NCBI GenBank assembly: GCA_023441055.1
Contig: JAEZQY010000047.1
Location: 62,001 to 126,000 of the forward strand
DNA length: 64,000 nt
Direction: 5' to 3'
From: Bacillota bacterium
GTDB lineage: Bacteria; Bacillota; Bacilli; Paenibacillales; UBA4045
Positions 9,216 through 18,215 of this stretch are shown one piece after another. The position numbers and the translations under genes are program-made. Within the stretch, counting starts at the first letter, position 1. Each line of letters opens with the position of its first letter. The notes under the pieces were generated by a model. The model was not told where the DNA came from, ran no database searches, and worked only from the letters and a program-made list of their open reading frames with translations.

Positions 9216-9224
9216 ATTATAGCA
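9216..9224 (-). promoter_or_regulatory. Extended -10 promoter of the hem operon
   Basis: On the minus strand TGCTATAAT is a perfect extended -10 (TGnTATAAT), about 50 bases before the hemA ATG. No good -35 is visible at 17 bases, as expected for extended -10 promoters. Confidence 0.6.
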
Positions 9225-9300
9225 TAGTCCAAATGTAAAACACGTGAAAATTGTATGAAATTGTTCTAATCCGCACGCGCTCATTGATGGTCCATCATTG

Positions 9301-9327
9301 AAAAACCGCGAAGCCTCAGCCCGCGGT
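9301..9327 (-). terminator. Rho-independent terminator after engB
   Basis: On the minus strand ACCGCG, an 11-base loop and CGCGGT are followed by five T. It lies between the engB stop and the hemA promoter and separates the two transcription units. Confidence 0.6.
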
Positions 9328-9353
9328 ATTAGTATGGACAAACCTGTCAATGT

Positions 9354-9938
9354 TTATTGAATAATGTCGGTAATCATTTCCCACAACTCTTCGCGGCCCT
9401 TACCCGTCTCGGAGGAGAATAGGACGATTGGCATCGTCCCCGGCATATCCAGCTCTTCTCTGATGACCTTCAGGTGGCGATCCCACCTGGAGCGTGGGAT
9501 CTTATCCGCCTTCGTGGCTACGATGACAACGGGCAGATTCAGATGCGTCAGCCAATCGAACATGGCGATATCATCCTTGGTCGGCGGGTGTCGCACATCG
9601 ATTAATTGCAGCACTAGCTTGAGCGCCTCTCGCTCGCGCAGATAGGTCTCGATAACCGTTCCCCAGTGACTGCGCTGCGTCTTCGACACCTTGGCATACC
9701 CGTAACCCGGACAGTCTACAAAATATAACCTCGAATTAATCGTATAGTAATTCAGCATCTGGGTCTTACCTGGTGTGGCTGATGTCTTCGCGATCGCCTT
9801 GCGATTAAGCATACGGTTGATCAGCGAAGACTTGCCCACATTCGAACGACCCGCCAGCGCAATCTCGGGCATGGTAGGCTCTGGCAGTTGCGATAGATGC
9901 ATCACGCTGGTCAGAAACTCCGCCTGTGTGATGATCAT
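9354..9938 (-). CDS. ysxC: Ribosome biogenesis GTP-binding protein YsxC/EngB
   Basis: A 194-residue TRAFAC GTPase needed for maturation of the large ribosomal subunit. The P-loop is AGRSNVGKSSLINRML, G3 is DCPGYGYAKVS, and G4 is ATKADKIPR. The length is typical. Its ATG overlaps the lonA stop in an ATGA (9935-9938), so the two are translationally coupled as in B. subtilis. A terminator follows. Confidence 0.96.
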   Translation of the reverse strand: MIITQAEFLTSVMHLSQLPEPTMPEIALAGRSNVGKSSLINRMLNRKAIAKTSATPGKTQMLNYYTINSRLYFVDCPGYGYAKVSKTQRSHWGTVIETYLREREALKLVLQLIDVRHPPTKDDIAMFDWLTHLNLPVVIVATKADKIPRSRWDRHLKVIREELDMPGTMPIVLFSSETGKGREELWEMITDIIQ

Positions 9939-12286
9939 TGCAGATCACCTGCCGGAGCATGACTGGACGGAGCGCGGAGCGCCTCAGCCAGCACATCGTC
10001 CACATGCCCAGCTAGTACGAATCGCAAATCCTGACGCACGCTCTCCGGAATATCCTCCAGATCCTTCTCGTTGTCCTTGGGCAGGATGACGGTGGTGATT
10101 CCGGCACGATGGGCAGCGAGCGTCTTCTCCTTAAGTCCGCCAATTGGCAGCACGCGTCCGCGCAGTGTGATCTCCCCGGTCATGGCGACGGTTCGCTTGA
10201 CAGGTGTATTCGTCAATGCGGAGACGAGCGCAGTTGCCATCGTTATGCCAGCAGACGGTCCATCCTTGGGAATCGCTCCTTCCGGAATGTGAATATGAAT
10301 GTCATTCTTCTCGTGGAAGTCCGGCGCTATACCCAGCTCCTCCGCGCGCGATCTGGTGAAACTGAACGCAGCCTGGGCAGATTCCTTCATCACATCGCCG
10401 AGATGGCCAGTCAAGGTTAGCTTGCCTGTGCCCGGCACAATCGTCACCTCGATCGTCAGCGTATCACCGCCAACCTCAGTCCAGGCCATGCCTGTCACCG
10501 CGCCGACTTGATCCTCGAGCTCAGCCATGCCGAACCGGAACTTCTGCGGCCCAAGATAGTCCTTAAGCTGATCGGGCGACATTTCCTTCTCATCGACACC
10601 GTGCGAGACGACCTCCTTAGCCGTCTTCCGACATAATGCCGCGATCTGCTGTTCAAGATTACGCACGCCGGATTCTCTTGTATATTCTCGGATCAGCCGC
10701 AGTACAGTGTCCTTCGGGAGTGTAAGCTGCGTATCCGTCAAGCCATGATCCTTGCGCTGCTTGGGCAGTAGATATTGCTGCACGATCTGTTCCTTCTCCA
10801 GCTCGGTATAACCGGGAATGTATAAGACCTCCATGCGATCTAATAACGGGCGCGGGATATTATGCACGGCATTCGCTGTCGTCACGAACATGACGTTCGA
10901 CAGATCGAACGGCAGCTCCACGTAATGATCACTGAAGGTATTGTTCTGTTCCGGATCCAGCACTTCCAGCAGAGCGGAAGCGGGATCGCCGCGGAAGTCC
11001 ATTGCCATCTTGTCGATCTCGTCTAGTAAGAACACCGGATTACTCGATCCCGCACTCTTCAGTCCTTGGATAATGCGGCCAGGCATCGCTCCGACATAGG
11101 TGCGGCGATGACCGCGAATCTCCGCTTCATCCCGTACGCCGCCGAGCGACATGCGTACGAACTTACGACCCAGCGACCGCGCGATCGAACGCGCGAGCGA
11201 TGTCTTCCCGACACCTGGTGGTCCAACCAGACATAGAATAGGACCCTTCAGCTTCTTGACCAGCTGCTGCACCGCTAGATATTCCAGCACGCGCTCCTTG
11301 GGCTTCTCCAGTCCATAGTGGTCTTCATTCAGGATTTCCTCAGCCTTCACGATATCCAGATCGTCGTCTGTCATGACTTGCCATGGCAACGCCAGCAGCC
11401 AATCCAGATAATTACGGATGACAGAGCCCTCGGCCGATGAGGCCGGCATCTTCTCCAGACGGTCAATCTCCTTCTCGATCTTCGCCTTCACCTGCTCAGG
11501 CACTTGCCCTTCCTGCAATTGGGCGCGCAGCTCCTCGATCTCTCCAGTGCGGCCTTCCTTGTCGCCCAGCTCCTTCTGGATGGCCTTCATCTGCTCGCGC
11601 AGATAGTATTCCTTCTGCGTCTTCTCCATCTGCTTCTTGACGCGCTGGCTGATCTTGCGTTCGAGCTCGAGCACCTCGCGCTCATTATTCAGGATGTCCA
11701 GCAGCTTCTCAAGTCGCTGTCGAACATCCACCATCTCCAGAATTTCTTGCTTATCCTTAATCTTCAGCGACAGATGGCTGCAGATGACATCCGCCAGCCG
11801 ACCCGGTTCCTCGATATCTGCCACGGCAGACAGCGTCTCCGGCGTCACCTTCTTGGACAGATTAATATAATACTCGAACTGACTGAGCACGGTACGCATG
11901 AGCGCATCAATCTCGGAATCCGTAGCTTCAACCTCAGGCAAGTCTTGTGCAACCACCTCGAAATAGTGATCATTCGGCACGTACTCCACAATCTTTGCGC
12001 GGATCACACCCTCAACGAGAACACGGATCGTTCCGTTAGGAAGCTTCAACATCTGACGAATTTTCGCGATCGTTCCAACCGAATAGATATCCTCTGCGGC
12101 GGGCTCTTCTAAATTTACTTCGGACTGCGAGCACAGCAGAATGACATGATCCTCCAGCATCGCATGATCAAGCGCTCTAATTGACTTATCGCGTCCGACA
12201 TCGAGATGGAGCACCATGCTTGGGTACACTAGCAACCCTCTCAAAGGGAGAAGGGGAATACGGCGATTTGTTCGATTAGCCCCCAT
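9935..12286 (-). CDS. lon: ATP-dependent protease LonA
   Basis: A 783-residue cytoplasmic AAA+ protease that degrades misfolded and regulatory proteins. The N-terminal substrate domain (RRIPLLPLRGLLVYP) is followed by a coiled-coil middle region (QMEKTQKEYYLREQMKAIQ). The ATPase has Walker A GPPGVGKTSLARS and Walker B VFLLDEIDKM. The C-terminal protease carries the Ser in PKDGPSAGIT and a Lys some 40 residues later. The frame opens earlier, but the ATG at 12286 has AGGAGG eight bases upstream. It lies between lonB and ysxC on the same strand, as in Bacillus. Confidence 0.97.
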   Translation of the reverse strand: MGANRTNRRIPLLPLRGLLVYPSMVLHLDVGRDKSIRALDHAMLEDHVILLCSQSEVNLEEPAAEDIYSVGTIAKIRQMLKLPNGTIRVLVEGVIRAKIVEYVPNDHYFEVVAQDLPEVEATDSEIDALMRTVLSQFEYYINLSKKVTPETLSAVADIEEPGRLADVICSHLSLKIKDKQEILEMVDVRQRLEKLLDILNNEREVLELERKISQRVKKQMEKTQKEYYLREQMKAIQKELGDKEGRTGEIEELRAQLQEGQVPEQVKAKIEKEIDRLEKMPASSAEGSVIRNYLDWLLALPWQVMTDDDLDIVKAEEILNEDHYGLEKPKERVLEYLAVQQLVKKLKGPILCLVGPPGVGKTSLARSIARSLGRKFVRMSLGGVRDEAEIRGHRRTYVGAMPGRIIQGLKSAGSSNPVFLLDEIDKMAMDFRGDPASALLEVLDPEQNNTFSDHYVELPFDLSNVMFVTTANAVHNIPRPLLDRMEVLYIPGYTELEKEQIVQQYLLPKQRKDHGLTDTQLTLPKDTVLRLIREYTRESGVRNLEQQIAALCRKTAKEVVSHGVDEKEMSPDQLKDYLGPQKFRFGMAELEDQVGAVTGMAWTEVGGDTLTIEVTIVPGTGKLTLTGHLGDVMKESAQAAFSFTRSRAEELGIAPDFHEKNDIHIHIPEGAIPKDGPSAGITMATALVSALTNTPVKRTVAMTGEITLRGRVLPIGGLKEKTLAAHRAGITTVILPKDNEKDLEDIPESVRQDLRFVLAGHVDDVLAEALRAPSSHAPAGDLQ

Positions 12287-12383
12287 CCACGGCACCTCCT
12301 GGAAGTCCATCATTTTCAACAGCACATCCATTTTATCATTCCGATACAGAAAACACCAATTCGCCTAAGGCATCGTTACGAGA

Positions 12384-14099
12384 CTAAGATAGCGCGGTAT
12401 CCGCATGCATGACCGCTACCGCAGGGCGAGAGAGCTGCTCGACGACAGGCCCGGCAGCCGCGCCAGGCAACAGGATCTGCTCACCGAAGGCTTGCGCGAA
12501 TACGTCATTAAGAGTCTCAACCGGCGTAATCGCAATGGATTCGAATTCTGCGAACAGCTGCTGCCAATTATCCTTGGGAATAATCACCTTCTGTGCGCCC
12601 GCCTGAAGCGCGGCCTCCACTTTGGCGACTACGCCGCCAATCGGCTTGATTTTGCCATGAATGCTCAGCTCTCCTGTCATCGCTATGGTGTGGTCAATCG
12701 GTTTATGCAGCACAGCAGAAGCGATGGCGCAAGCGATCGAGATGCCAGCCGAGGGACCATCGACAGGTATGCCGCCTGGGAAGTTAATGTGTAAATCGTA
12801 ATTAGACGCATGAATCCCGTACCGATGCAGCACTGTTACCACATTCTCTATAGAGCCCCGGGCCATACTCTTGCGGCGAATCGTCTTCGAACCGCTGCCT
12901 AGCTCCTCCTCGTCAACAACACCTGTAATCGCAAGCGTCCCAGCGCCCGGCTTCTCGGCCATCACGGCGGTTACCTCAATTTCCAGAATTGCCCCCATGT
13001 TCGGCCCGTATACAGCAAGCCCATTCACAACGCCCACCTGCGGCGCCGACGGAATTCGCTGCTCTGAGCGAGGGGAGATCTGACTACTGTTGACTACCCA
13101 TTCTACATCGGCCGCAGTCAGCTTGGCGCGCTTCTCAGTCAGCACCAATCCGCTCGCAAGCTGAATCATATTGACCGCTTCGCGTCCATTCGTCGCATAC
13201 CGCTTGACCACCTCAACCGCTTCGCGCGTCTCAGGGCCGTCCGCGAAACCGATCTTAGCAATGGCGTTCTCAGCGATTTGACCGATTTCTTCAGGCAGCA
13301 ATGGGCGAAAATAAATCTCCATGCACCGTGACCGCAGCGCAGTCGGAATCTCATGCGAGGCGCGGGTAGTCGCACCCACCAGTCGGAAATCCGCCGGCAG
13401 CCCATTCTGGAAGATATCATGAATATGCTGCGGAATCTGACTGTCCTCTGAGCTGTAATAGGCACTCTCCAGCAGTACCTTGCGATCCTCCAGCACCTTA
13501 AGCAGCTTATTCATCTGAGTCGGATGGAGTTCACCGATCTCATCGATGAAGAGAATGCCGCCATGCGCCTTCGTCACCGCCCCCGGCTTAGGCTGCGGGA
13601 TGCCAGCCACGCCCATAGAGCCCGCGCCCTGATAGATCGGATCATGCACGCTTCCAATGAGCGGATCGGCGATGCCCCGCTCATCGAAGCGCGTGATCGT
13701 CGCATCCACCTCTGTAAACTTAGAATGCGGACCGAACGGCGATTGCGGATTCTTAACCGCCTCCTGCAGAATCACGCGAGCCGCAGCCGTCTTCCCAACC
13801 CCTGGCGGACCATAGATAATCACATGCTGCGGGTTCGGGCCGCAGAGCGCTGCCCGCAGCACCTTAATTCCTTCCTTCTGACCTACGATATCTGCAACGG
13901 ATTGCGGCCTCGTCTTCTCAGCCAGCGGCTGCGTCAGCTTGATGTTACGCAATCGACGCAGCTTCTCCAGCTCCTTGCGAGATTCACGGTCAACCGCGGT
14001 GCGGCTCGTGCGCTGGTTCCGCAGCAGCCCCCAGAAGTACAATCCAATCACAACCGCGAAGAACACTTGCACAAGCATAATTACTAGATTTACATTCAT
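12384..14099 (-). CDS. lonB: ATP-dependent protease LonB (sporulation-type)
   Basis: A 571-residue Lon-like protease lacking the large N-terminal substrate domain of LonA. It begins with a membrane segment at about residues 3-27 (VIMLVQVFFAVVIGLYFW). The AAA+ domain follows (Walker A YGPPGVGKTAAARV, Walker B ILFIDEIGELH), then the Lon protease domain with catalytic Ser in PVDGPSAGISIA. B. subtilis LonB (552 residues) is made in the forespore under sigma-F. I start at the ATG at 14099 because GGAGG lies nine bases upstream and the membrane segment is then N-terminal; a longer frame to 14159 has no ribosome site. No convincing sigma-F promoter was found in the repeat-rich region upstream. Confidence 0.95.
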   Translation of the reverse strand: MNVNLVIMLVQVFFAVVIGLYFWGLLRNQRTSRTAVDRESRKELEKLRRLRNIKLTQPLAEKTRPQSVADIVGQKEGIKVLRAALCGPNPQHVIIYGPPGVGKTAAARVILQEAVKNPQSPFGPHSKFTEVDATITRFDERGIADPLIGSVHDPIYQGAGSMGVAGIPQPKPGAVTKAHGGILFIDEIGELHPTQMNKLLKVLEDRKVLLESAYYSSEDSQIPQHIHDIFQNGLPADFRLVGATTRASHEIPTALRSRCMEIYFRPLLPEEIGQIAENAIAKIGFADGPETREAVEVVKRYATNGREAVNMIQLASGLVLTEKRAKLTAADVEWVVNSSQISPRSEQRIPSAPQVGVVNGLAVYGPNMGAILEIEVTAVMAEKPGAGTLAITGVVDEEELGSGSKTIRRKSMARGSIENVVTVLHRYGIHASNYDLHINFPGGIPVDGPSAGISIACAIASAVLHKPIDHTIAMTGELSIHGKIKPIGGVVAKVEAALQAGAQKVIIPKDNWQQLFAEFESIAITPVETLNDVFAQAFGEQILLPGAAAGPVVEQLSRPAVAVMHADTALS

Positions 14100-14255
14100 C
14101 CTACTCGACCTCCGCTTCACAATATGGTTCCTATCGGCCAGTATTCCCTTATTGTGCATCGGTTAATCGATATCCGCCGGTGGAATTGGGAATTTCATGC
14201 GTTTGGACTGGCTGGAATGATGCGATAGTACGGTGCGAGCGGATTAAATGTACGT

Positions 14256-14348
14256 GATGAGTAAGTTGGGAGCAAAAGCAGATAGTCAGGTGGTGCCAAA
14301 CTAAATGAGACTGGTGAGCGCGTTTGGAGCAGGTAGCGGGGTGGTGCC
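14256..14348. repeat. Degenerate direct repeat, about 51-base period
   Basis: Two imperfect copies share a TTGGGAGCA/TTTGGAGCA-type segment followed by GGTGGTGCC. The GGTGGTGCC cores at 14289-14297 and 14340-14348 are 51 bases apart. Origin unknown. Confidence 0.4.
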
Positions 14349-14530
14349 GGATTGTTCGAGAAAAGTGTGAAGTTAAGAGAAGAAAGTACGGTGTTGTGAC
14401 TATCGATTAAGTGCAAACAGGTTGTCTGTTAGTCTGTAGACTACTAGCGGGAGCACTGTGAATGTTCCTGCTAGCTCTCGACTCTCTTGCAGCATCAGAT
14501 ACCGGTACTTCAGCCACATTCGCCTCACCG

Positions 14531-14625
14531 CCACCTGTAAAAACTACATCTCAAGAGCCATATTTTAGATCAAACAGACATGCGACCTGCAAAAAATACA
14601 TCTTAATCGCCAATTTAAGCTCGTA
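14531..14625. repeat. Two imperfect ACCTGYAAAAA-type repeat units, 52 bases apart
   Basis: Units starting with ACCTGTAAAAACTACATCTC at 14533 and ACCTGCAAAAAATACATCTT at 14585 are clearly related. A third ACCTGCA at 14647 forms half of a palindrome with TGCAGGT. The look is that of a short intergenic repeat family. Confidence 0.45.
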
Positions 14626-14646
14626 AACTCCAAATCCAGCCCCTCA

Positions 14647-14665
14647 ACCTGCACTTTCTGCAGGT
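14647..14665. repeat. Perfect 7-base inverted repeat
   Basis: ACCTGCA, a CTTTC loop, then TGCAGGT. No T-run follows, so it is not a normal terminator. Confidence 0.45.
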
Positions 14666-14830
14666 GAGAGCAGCATAACTGTAAGAAAACGATCATCTAC
14701 GTGTACTTTATACATCTCACGAAACTCATCAACCAGCACCATTCTCCTCCCCATACACCCTGTAGCATCACTTTCCGGCACTCAGATATTTCGTTCATGC
14801 ATCGGCTGTTTCCCATGCTAGGGGTATAAT

Positions 14831-14865
14831 AAAAAATGCTGAGATGCACAAGCTACATCTCAGCA
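14831..14865 (-). terminator. Rho-independent terminator of ispG
   Basis: On the minus strand TGCTGAGATG, a 9-base loop and CATCTCAGCA form a perfect 10-base stem followed by six T. It starts 32 bases after the ispG stop. Confidence 0.9.
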
Positions 14866-14896
14866 AGGTTAATCTTATCCAATATCCTAATAGGAA

Positions 14897-15994
14897 CTAA
14901 TGTTTACGCCCTGGAATGACGCCGGTCTGTTCATAAGCAACGACGATCGCGTCGATCTCCTTCTTCAGCTCGCTTACGAGTTCAGCTTCCGGCACCTTAC
15001 GGATCATCTCGCCGTAGCGGAAGAGCATCCCTTCCCCACGAGCGCCCGCAATACCGATATCCGCTTCACGCGCTTCGCCAGGACCATTGACTGCGCAGCC
15101 CAGCACCGAAACCTTAATGGGCACCCTCAGCTTCTCGATATATTGCTCTACTTCATTCGCGACAGAGAATAAATCAATGTCTAGCCGGCCGCAAGTCGGA
15201 CAAGATACGAGCGTAGCCGCATTCGTGATCAATCCGAACGTCTTAAGCAGCTCGCGCGCCACCTTAATCTCCTCAACCGGATCGGCACTGAGCGAGATTC
15301 GAATCGTTGAACCGATACCCTTGTCCAGCAGCACGCCAAGACCGGCCGCGCTCTTCACCGAACCAGCGAACATTGTACCGGATTCGGTAATCCCTAGATG
15401 CAGCGGATAGCGAATAACCTCAGCGGCTTGCGAATAAGCTGCGATCGCCATCGGCACATCAGATGCCTTCAGCGATACGATAATATCCTCGAAGTCCAGC
15501 TCCTCCAGAATACCAATATGGAACAGCGCGCTCTCGACCATCGCCTCTGGCGTTGGAAAGCCATACTTCTCCAGCAGATGATTCTCCAGCGAACCCGCGT
15601 TGACACCGATGCGAATCGGAATCCCCCGCTCCTTACAAGCCTTCACAACCGCTTCGACCTTCTCGCGGCGGCCAATATTGCCTGGATTAATCCGGACCTT
15701 ATCGATGCCGTTCTCGATCGCAGCGAGCGCCAGCCGGTAATCGAAGTGGATATCAGAGACTAGCGGAATATGGATTTGGCGTTTGATTTCCTTGATCGCC
15801 TCTGCTGCTTCCTTATTGTTGACCGTCACACGCACGAGTTGGCAGCCTGCATCCTCGAGGCGATGAATCTCCGCGACAGTCGCCTTCACATCCGCTGTCT
15901 TCGTCGTGCACATGCTCTGCATGATCACCTCGTTGCTGCCGCCTATTGTCAGGTCGCCAACACGAACCGGCCTGGTTTGTGTTCGATGATACAT
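14897..15994 (-). CDS. ispG: 4-hydroxy-3-methylbut-2-en-1-yl diphosphate synthase (flavodoxin)
   Basis: IspG (GcpE) converts methylerythritol cyclodiphosphate to HMBPP in the MEP isoprenoid pathway using a [4Fe-4S] cluster. The 365-residue protein begins MYHRTQTRPVRVGDLTIGG. Cluster ligands are visible in VSCPTCGRLDID and SVLGCAVNGPGEA with the following Glu. KVRINPGNIG marks the TIM barrel. The ATG at 15994 has AGGAGG seven bases upstream, so I prefer it to the in-frame 16012. A strong terminator follows. It lies between lonB and clpX, which is not its B. subtilis location. Confidence 0.96.
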   Translation of the reverse strand: MYHRTQTRPVRVGDLTIGGSNEVIMQSMCTTKTADVKATVAEIHRLEDAGCQLVRVTVNNKEAAEAIKEIKRQIHIPLVSDIHFDYRLALAAIENGIDKVRINPGNIGRREKVEAVVKACKERGIPIRIGVNAGSLENHLLEKYGFPTPEAMVESALFHIGILEELDFEDIIVSLKASDVPMAIAAYSQAAEVIRYPLHLGITESGTMFAGSVKSAAGLGVLLDKGIGSTIRISLSADPVEEIKVARELLKTFGLITNAATLVSCPTCGRLDIDLFSVANEVEQYIEKLRVPIKVSVLGCAVNGPGEAREADIGIAGARGEGMLFRYGEMIRKVPEAELVSELKKEIDAIVVAYEQTGVIPGRKH

Positions 15995-16027
15995 AATCGG
16001 CCTCCTCCCCATGAACGCTAAGAGCTC

Positions 16028-16114
16028 GTTACAGAATTACTTGTCGCTTTGGTCGACAACATATCAACGCTTTACTGATTGTTGTCGGCCACTTAGCGGA
16101 AGTTATTCCGTAAC
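16028..16114. repeat. Long imperfect palindrome between clpX and ispG
   Basis: The left arm 16028-16060 and right arm 16081-16114 are near-complementary over about 33 bases: the GTTAC/GTAAC ends, an ACTT-CGCT block, and a perfect 7-base CGACAAC/GTTGTCG next to a 20-base loop. No T-run follows, so it resembles a MITE-like or REP-like hairpin or an mRNA-processing structure more than a standard terminator. It lies 72 bases past the clpX stop. Confidence 0.65.
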
Positions 16115-16185
16115 AATGCTAAAACTCCACCGCAGCCTCCCAGCCACGGCGGAATTATGCTAGTTATCGTTCCAGAATCCCCGCG

Positions 16186-17448
16186 CTACGCACTCTCTTC
16201 CTTACGCTTCACAGCCTTGCCATCCTTGCTGGTGAGCTCAGGCAGAATCTTATCCATAACGACCTTCTCTGTAACCGTGCATTGCGAGACATCCTCACGT
16301 GACGGCACCTCATACATGACATCGAGCATAATACCCTCGATGATCGCCCGCAGTCCACGCGCCCCGGTGCTGCGCTTGATTGCCTCGCGGGCAATCGCCT
16401 CCAGCGCCTTCACTTCGAATTCCAGCTGCACATTATCCATCTCCAGCAGCTTCTGGTACTGCTTCACCAGTGCATTCTTCGGTTCGGTTAGAATCCGAAC
16501 CAACGCATTCTCATCCAGTGGCTCCAGTGTGGAGATGATCGGCAGCCGGCCCACAAACTCAGGGATCAGACCAAACTTCAGCAGATCCTCAGGAAGCGCC
16601 AACGACAAATATTCGCCAGGCTTCAAGTCACCGCGAGCACTCTCATTAGAGAAGCCGATTACCTTCTTGCCAATCCGGCGCTTAATGATCTGCTCCAAAC
16701 CATCGAATGCGCCTCCGCAGATGAACAGAACATTCGTCGTGTCAATCTGGATGAATTCCTGATGTGGATGCTTGCGCCCGCCTTGCGGAGGCACGGATGC
16801 CACAGTGCCTTCCAGAATCTTCAGCAGCGCTTGTTGAACGCCTTCACCCGATACATCCCGAGTAATGGATGGATTCTCAGACTTGCGCGCCACCTTATCA
16901 ATCTCATCTATATAGATGATTCCTCGCTCTGCTTTCTCCACATCATAATCTGCAGCCTGGATTAGCTTGAGCAGGATATTCTCAACGTCCTCGCCCACAT
17001 AGCCCGCTTCTGTTAATGAAGTGGCGTCTGCGATCGCGAACGGCACATTCAGAATCTTCGCAAGCGTCTGCGCGAGCAGCGTCTTGCCGCTGCCAGTCGG
17101 ACCAACGAGCATGATATTGCTCTTCTGGAGCTCTACATCATCATTCTTCGTCTGGGAATTAATCCGCTTGTAGTGATTATATACGGCTACGGAGAGCGAC
17201 TTCTTCGCGGAATCTTGCCCAATAACATACTGCCCTAGAATGTCCAGAATCTCCTTGGGCTTCGGAATCTCCTTCAGATCAAGCTCTTCCTCGTGCCCGA
17301 GCTCCTCTTCCACAATTTCTGTGCAGAGCTCAATACACTCATCACAAATATAAACGCCAGGTCCAGCAACCAGCTTCCTAACCTGCTCCTGGGATTTGCC
17401 GCAGAAGGAACACTTCAGCTGGCCTTTCTCATCATTGAACTTAAACAT
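16186..17448 (-). CDS. clpX: ATP-dependent Clp protease ATP-binding subunit ClpX
   Basis: A 420-residue AAA+ unfoldase that feeds substrates to ClpP. The N-terminal zinc-binding domain has the four-Cys pattern CSFCGKS ... YICDECIELC. Walker A is VGPTGSGKTLLAQ and Walker B is IIYIDEIDKVAR. The loop with KKVIGFSNE is the ClpP-contacting IGF-type tripeptide, and the pore loop lies in SLTEAGYVGEDVEN. AGGTGA precedes the ATG at 17448. clpP lies immediately upstream (13 bases), so the two are probably co-transcribed, unlike B. subtilis where clpP is elsewhere. Confidence 0.97.
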   Translation of the reverse strand: MFKFNDEKGQLKCSFCGKSQEQVRKLVAGPGVYICDECIELCTEIVEEELGHEEELDLKEIPKPKEILDILGQYVIGQDSAKKSLSVAVYNHYKRINSQTKNDDVELQKSNIMLVGPTGSGKTLLAQTLAKILNVPFAIADATSLTEAGYVGEDVENILLKLIQAADYDVEKAERGIIYIDEIDKVARKSENPSITRDVSGEGVQQALLKILEGTVASVPPQGGRKHPHQEFIQIDTTNVLFICGGAFDGLEQIIKRRIGKKVIGFSNESARGDLKPGEYLSLALPEDLLKFGLIPEFVGRLPIISTLEPLDENALVRILTEPKNALVKQYQKLLEMDNVQLEFEVKALEAIAREAIKRSTGARGLRAIIEGIMLDVMYEVPSREDVSQCTVTEKVVMDKILPELTSKDGKAVKRKEESA

Positions 17449-17461
17449 AGCTTCACCTCAT

Positions 17462-18040
17462 TTAGGGATGGATCACTTTATCGATGAGCCCGTAGTCCAG
17501 CGCTTCCTGGGCACTCATAAAGTTATCCCGATCCGTATCCTTCTCAATTTTCTTCAATGACTGTCCGGTAAACTCTACATACATCTCGTTTAGCTTATGC
17601 TTCGTTCGCAGAATCCAATCGGCATGAATCTTAATGTCAGTCGCCTGTCCCCGTACGCCTCCAAGCGGCTGATGAATCATAACCTCGCTGTTAGGCAACG
17701 CCATACGCTTGCCCTTAGCTCCGGCGGTTAGAAGCAAGGAGCCCATGCTAGCGGCCAGTCCTACGCAGATCGTAGATACGTCGGGCTTAATGAACCGCAT
17801 GGTATCCAATATACCCAATCCAGCGGTTACTGAACCACCTGGCGAGTTAATATATAGTGAAATATCTTTCTCTGGATCGTCTGCAGCCAAGAACAACAGC
17901 TGTGCGATTACGGTATTCGCCACATCGTCATCGATTGCGCTTCCGAGGAAGATAATCCGATCCTTAAGCAGCCTGGAATAGATATCGTAGGATCGCTCGC
18001 CTCGGCTAGTCTGTTCTACCACGACTGGAATTAATCCCAT
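17462..18040 (-). CDS. clpP: ATP-dependent Clp protease proteolytic subunit ClpP
   Basis: A 192-residue serine protease that forms the tetradecameric ClpP barrel. It begins MGLIPVVVEQTSRGERSYDI. The catalytic Ser is in VGLAASMGSLLL and the His in EVMIHQPLGGVRGQ, and the Asp region follows in KDTDRDNFM. I use the ATG at 18040 (the frame is open to 18055) because the protein start then matches the family. Only a weak GGGG/GAG ribosome site is seen. A sigma-A-like promoter and a small hairpin (TCGGGG/CCCCGA) lie upstream. No CtsR operator was recognised. Confidence 0.96.
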   Translation of the reverse strand: MGLIPVVVEQTSRGERSYDIYSRLLKDRIIFLGSAIDDDVANTVIAQLLFLAADDPEKDISLYINSPGGSVTAGLGILDTMRFIKPDVSTICVGLAASMGSLLLTAGAKGKRMALPNSEVMIHQPLGGVRGQATDIKIHADWILRTKHKLNEMYVEFTGQSLKKIEKDTDRDNFMSAQEALDYGLIDKVIHP

Positions 18041-18099
18041 TGTTCTCAACCCCATTTCCGGTCATTCGTTATTCGGGGATTCAGATACCCCGATTTCTT

Positions 18100-18128
18100 A
18101 TATTACCATTTTACTGAGCGATTGTCAT
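18100..18128 (-). promoter_or_regulatory. Candidate sigma-A promoter of clpP-clpX
   Basis: On the minus strand ATGACA, a 17-base spacer, then TAATAT. Match is partial (5/6 and 4/6). A 6-base hairpin between it and the clpP start could affect mRNA stability. Confidence 0.4.
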
Positions 18129-18175
18129 TTCTCATTCGCCTATCCCGCGTCATTTTCCGTCAATAGGTATAGAGA

Positions 18176-18204
18176 AGGCACGCGATTGAAGCGTCGGCGT
18201 GCCT
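18176..18204 (-). terminator. Terminator-like hairpin after tig
   Basis: On the minus strand AGGCACGC, a 13-base loop and GCGTGCCT form a perfect 8-base stem, followed by the weak tract TTCTCTAT. It lies 12 bases past the tig stop. Confidence 0.6.
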
Positions 18205-18215
18205 GTATCGTTACA

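Larger units (their letters stand above)
14160..14830. other. Gene-free, repeat-rich interval upstream of lonB
   Basis: No convincing gene is present. The stretch contains a degenerate repeat with GGTGGTGCC at 14289 and 14340, and a small palindrome AGTCTGTAGACT (14431-14442). A hairpin at 14444-14474 has 9-base arms with one G:T pair. Two related ACCTGYAAAAA-type units follow at about 14533 and 14585, and a perfect 7-base inverted repeat lies at 14647-14665. The lonB promoter must lie in or near it. Confidence 0.5.

Noticed and set aside
14195..14416. A 73-codon minus-strand frame rich in Pro, Leu and Ser upstream of lonB
   Set aside because: No ribosome site, low-complexity composition, and it lies over degenerate repeats; more likely non-coding.
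18041..18140. CtsR operator upstream of clpP
   Set aside because: No tandem GGTCAAA heptads are present; only isolated GGTCATT-like sequence is seen.
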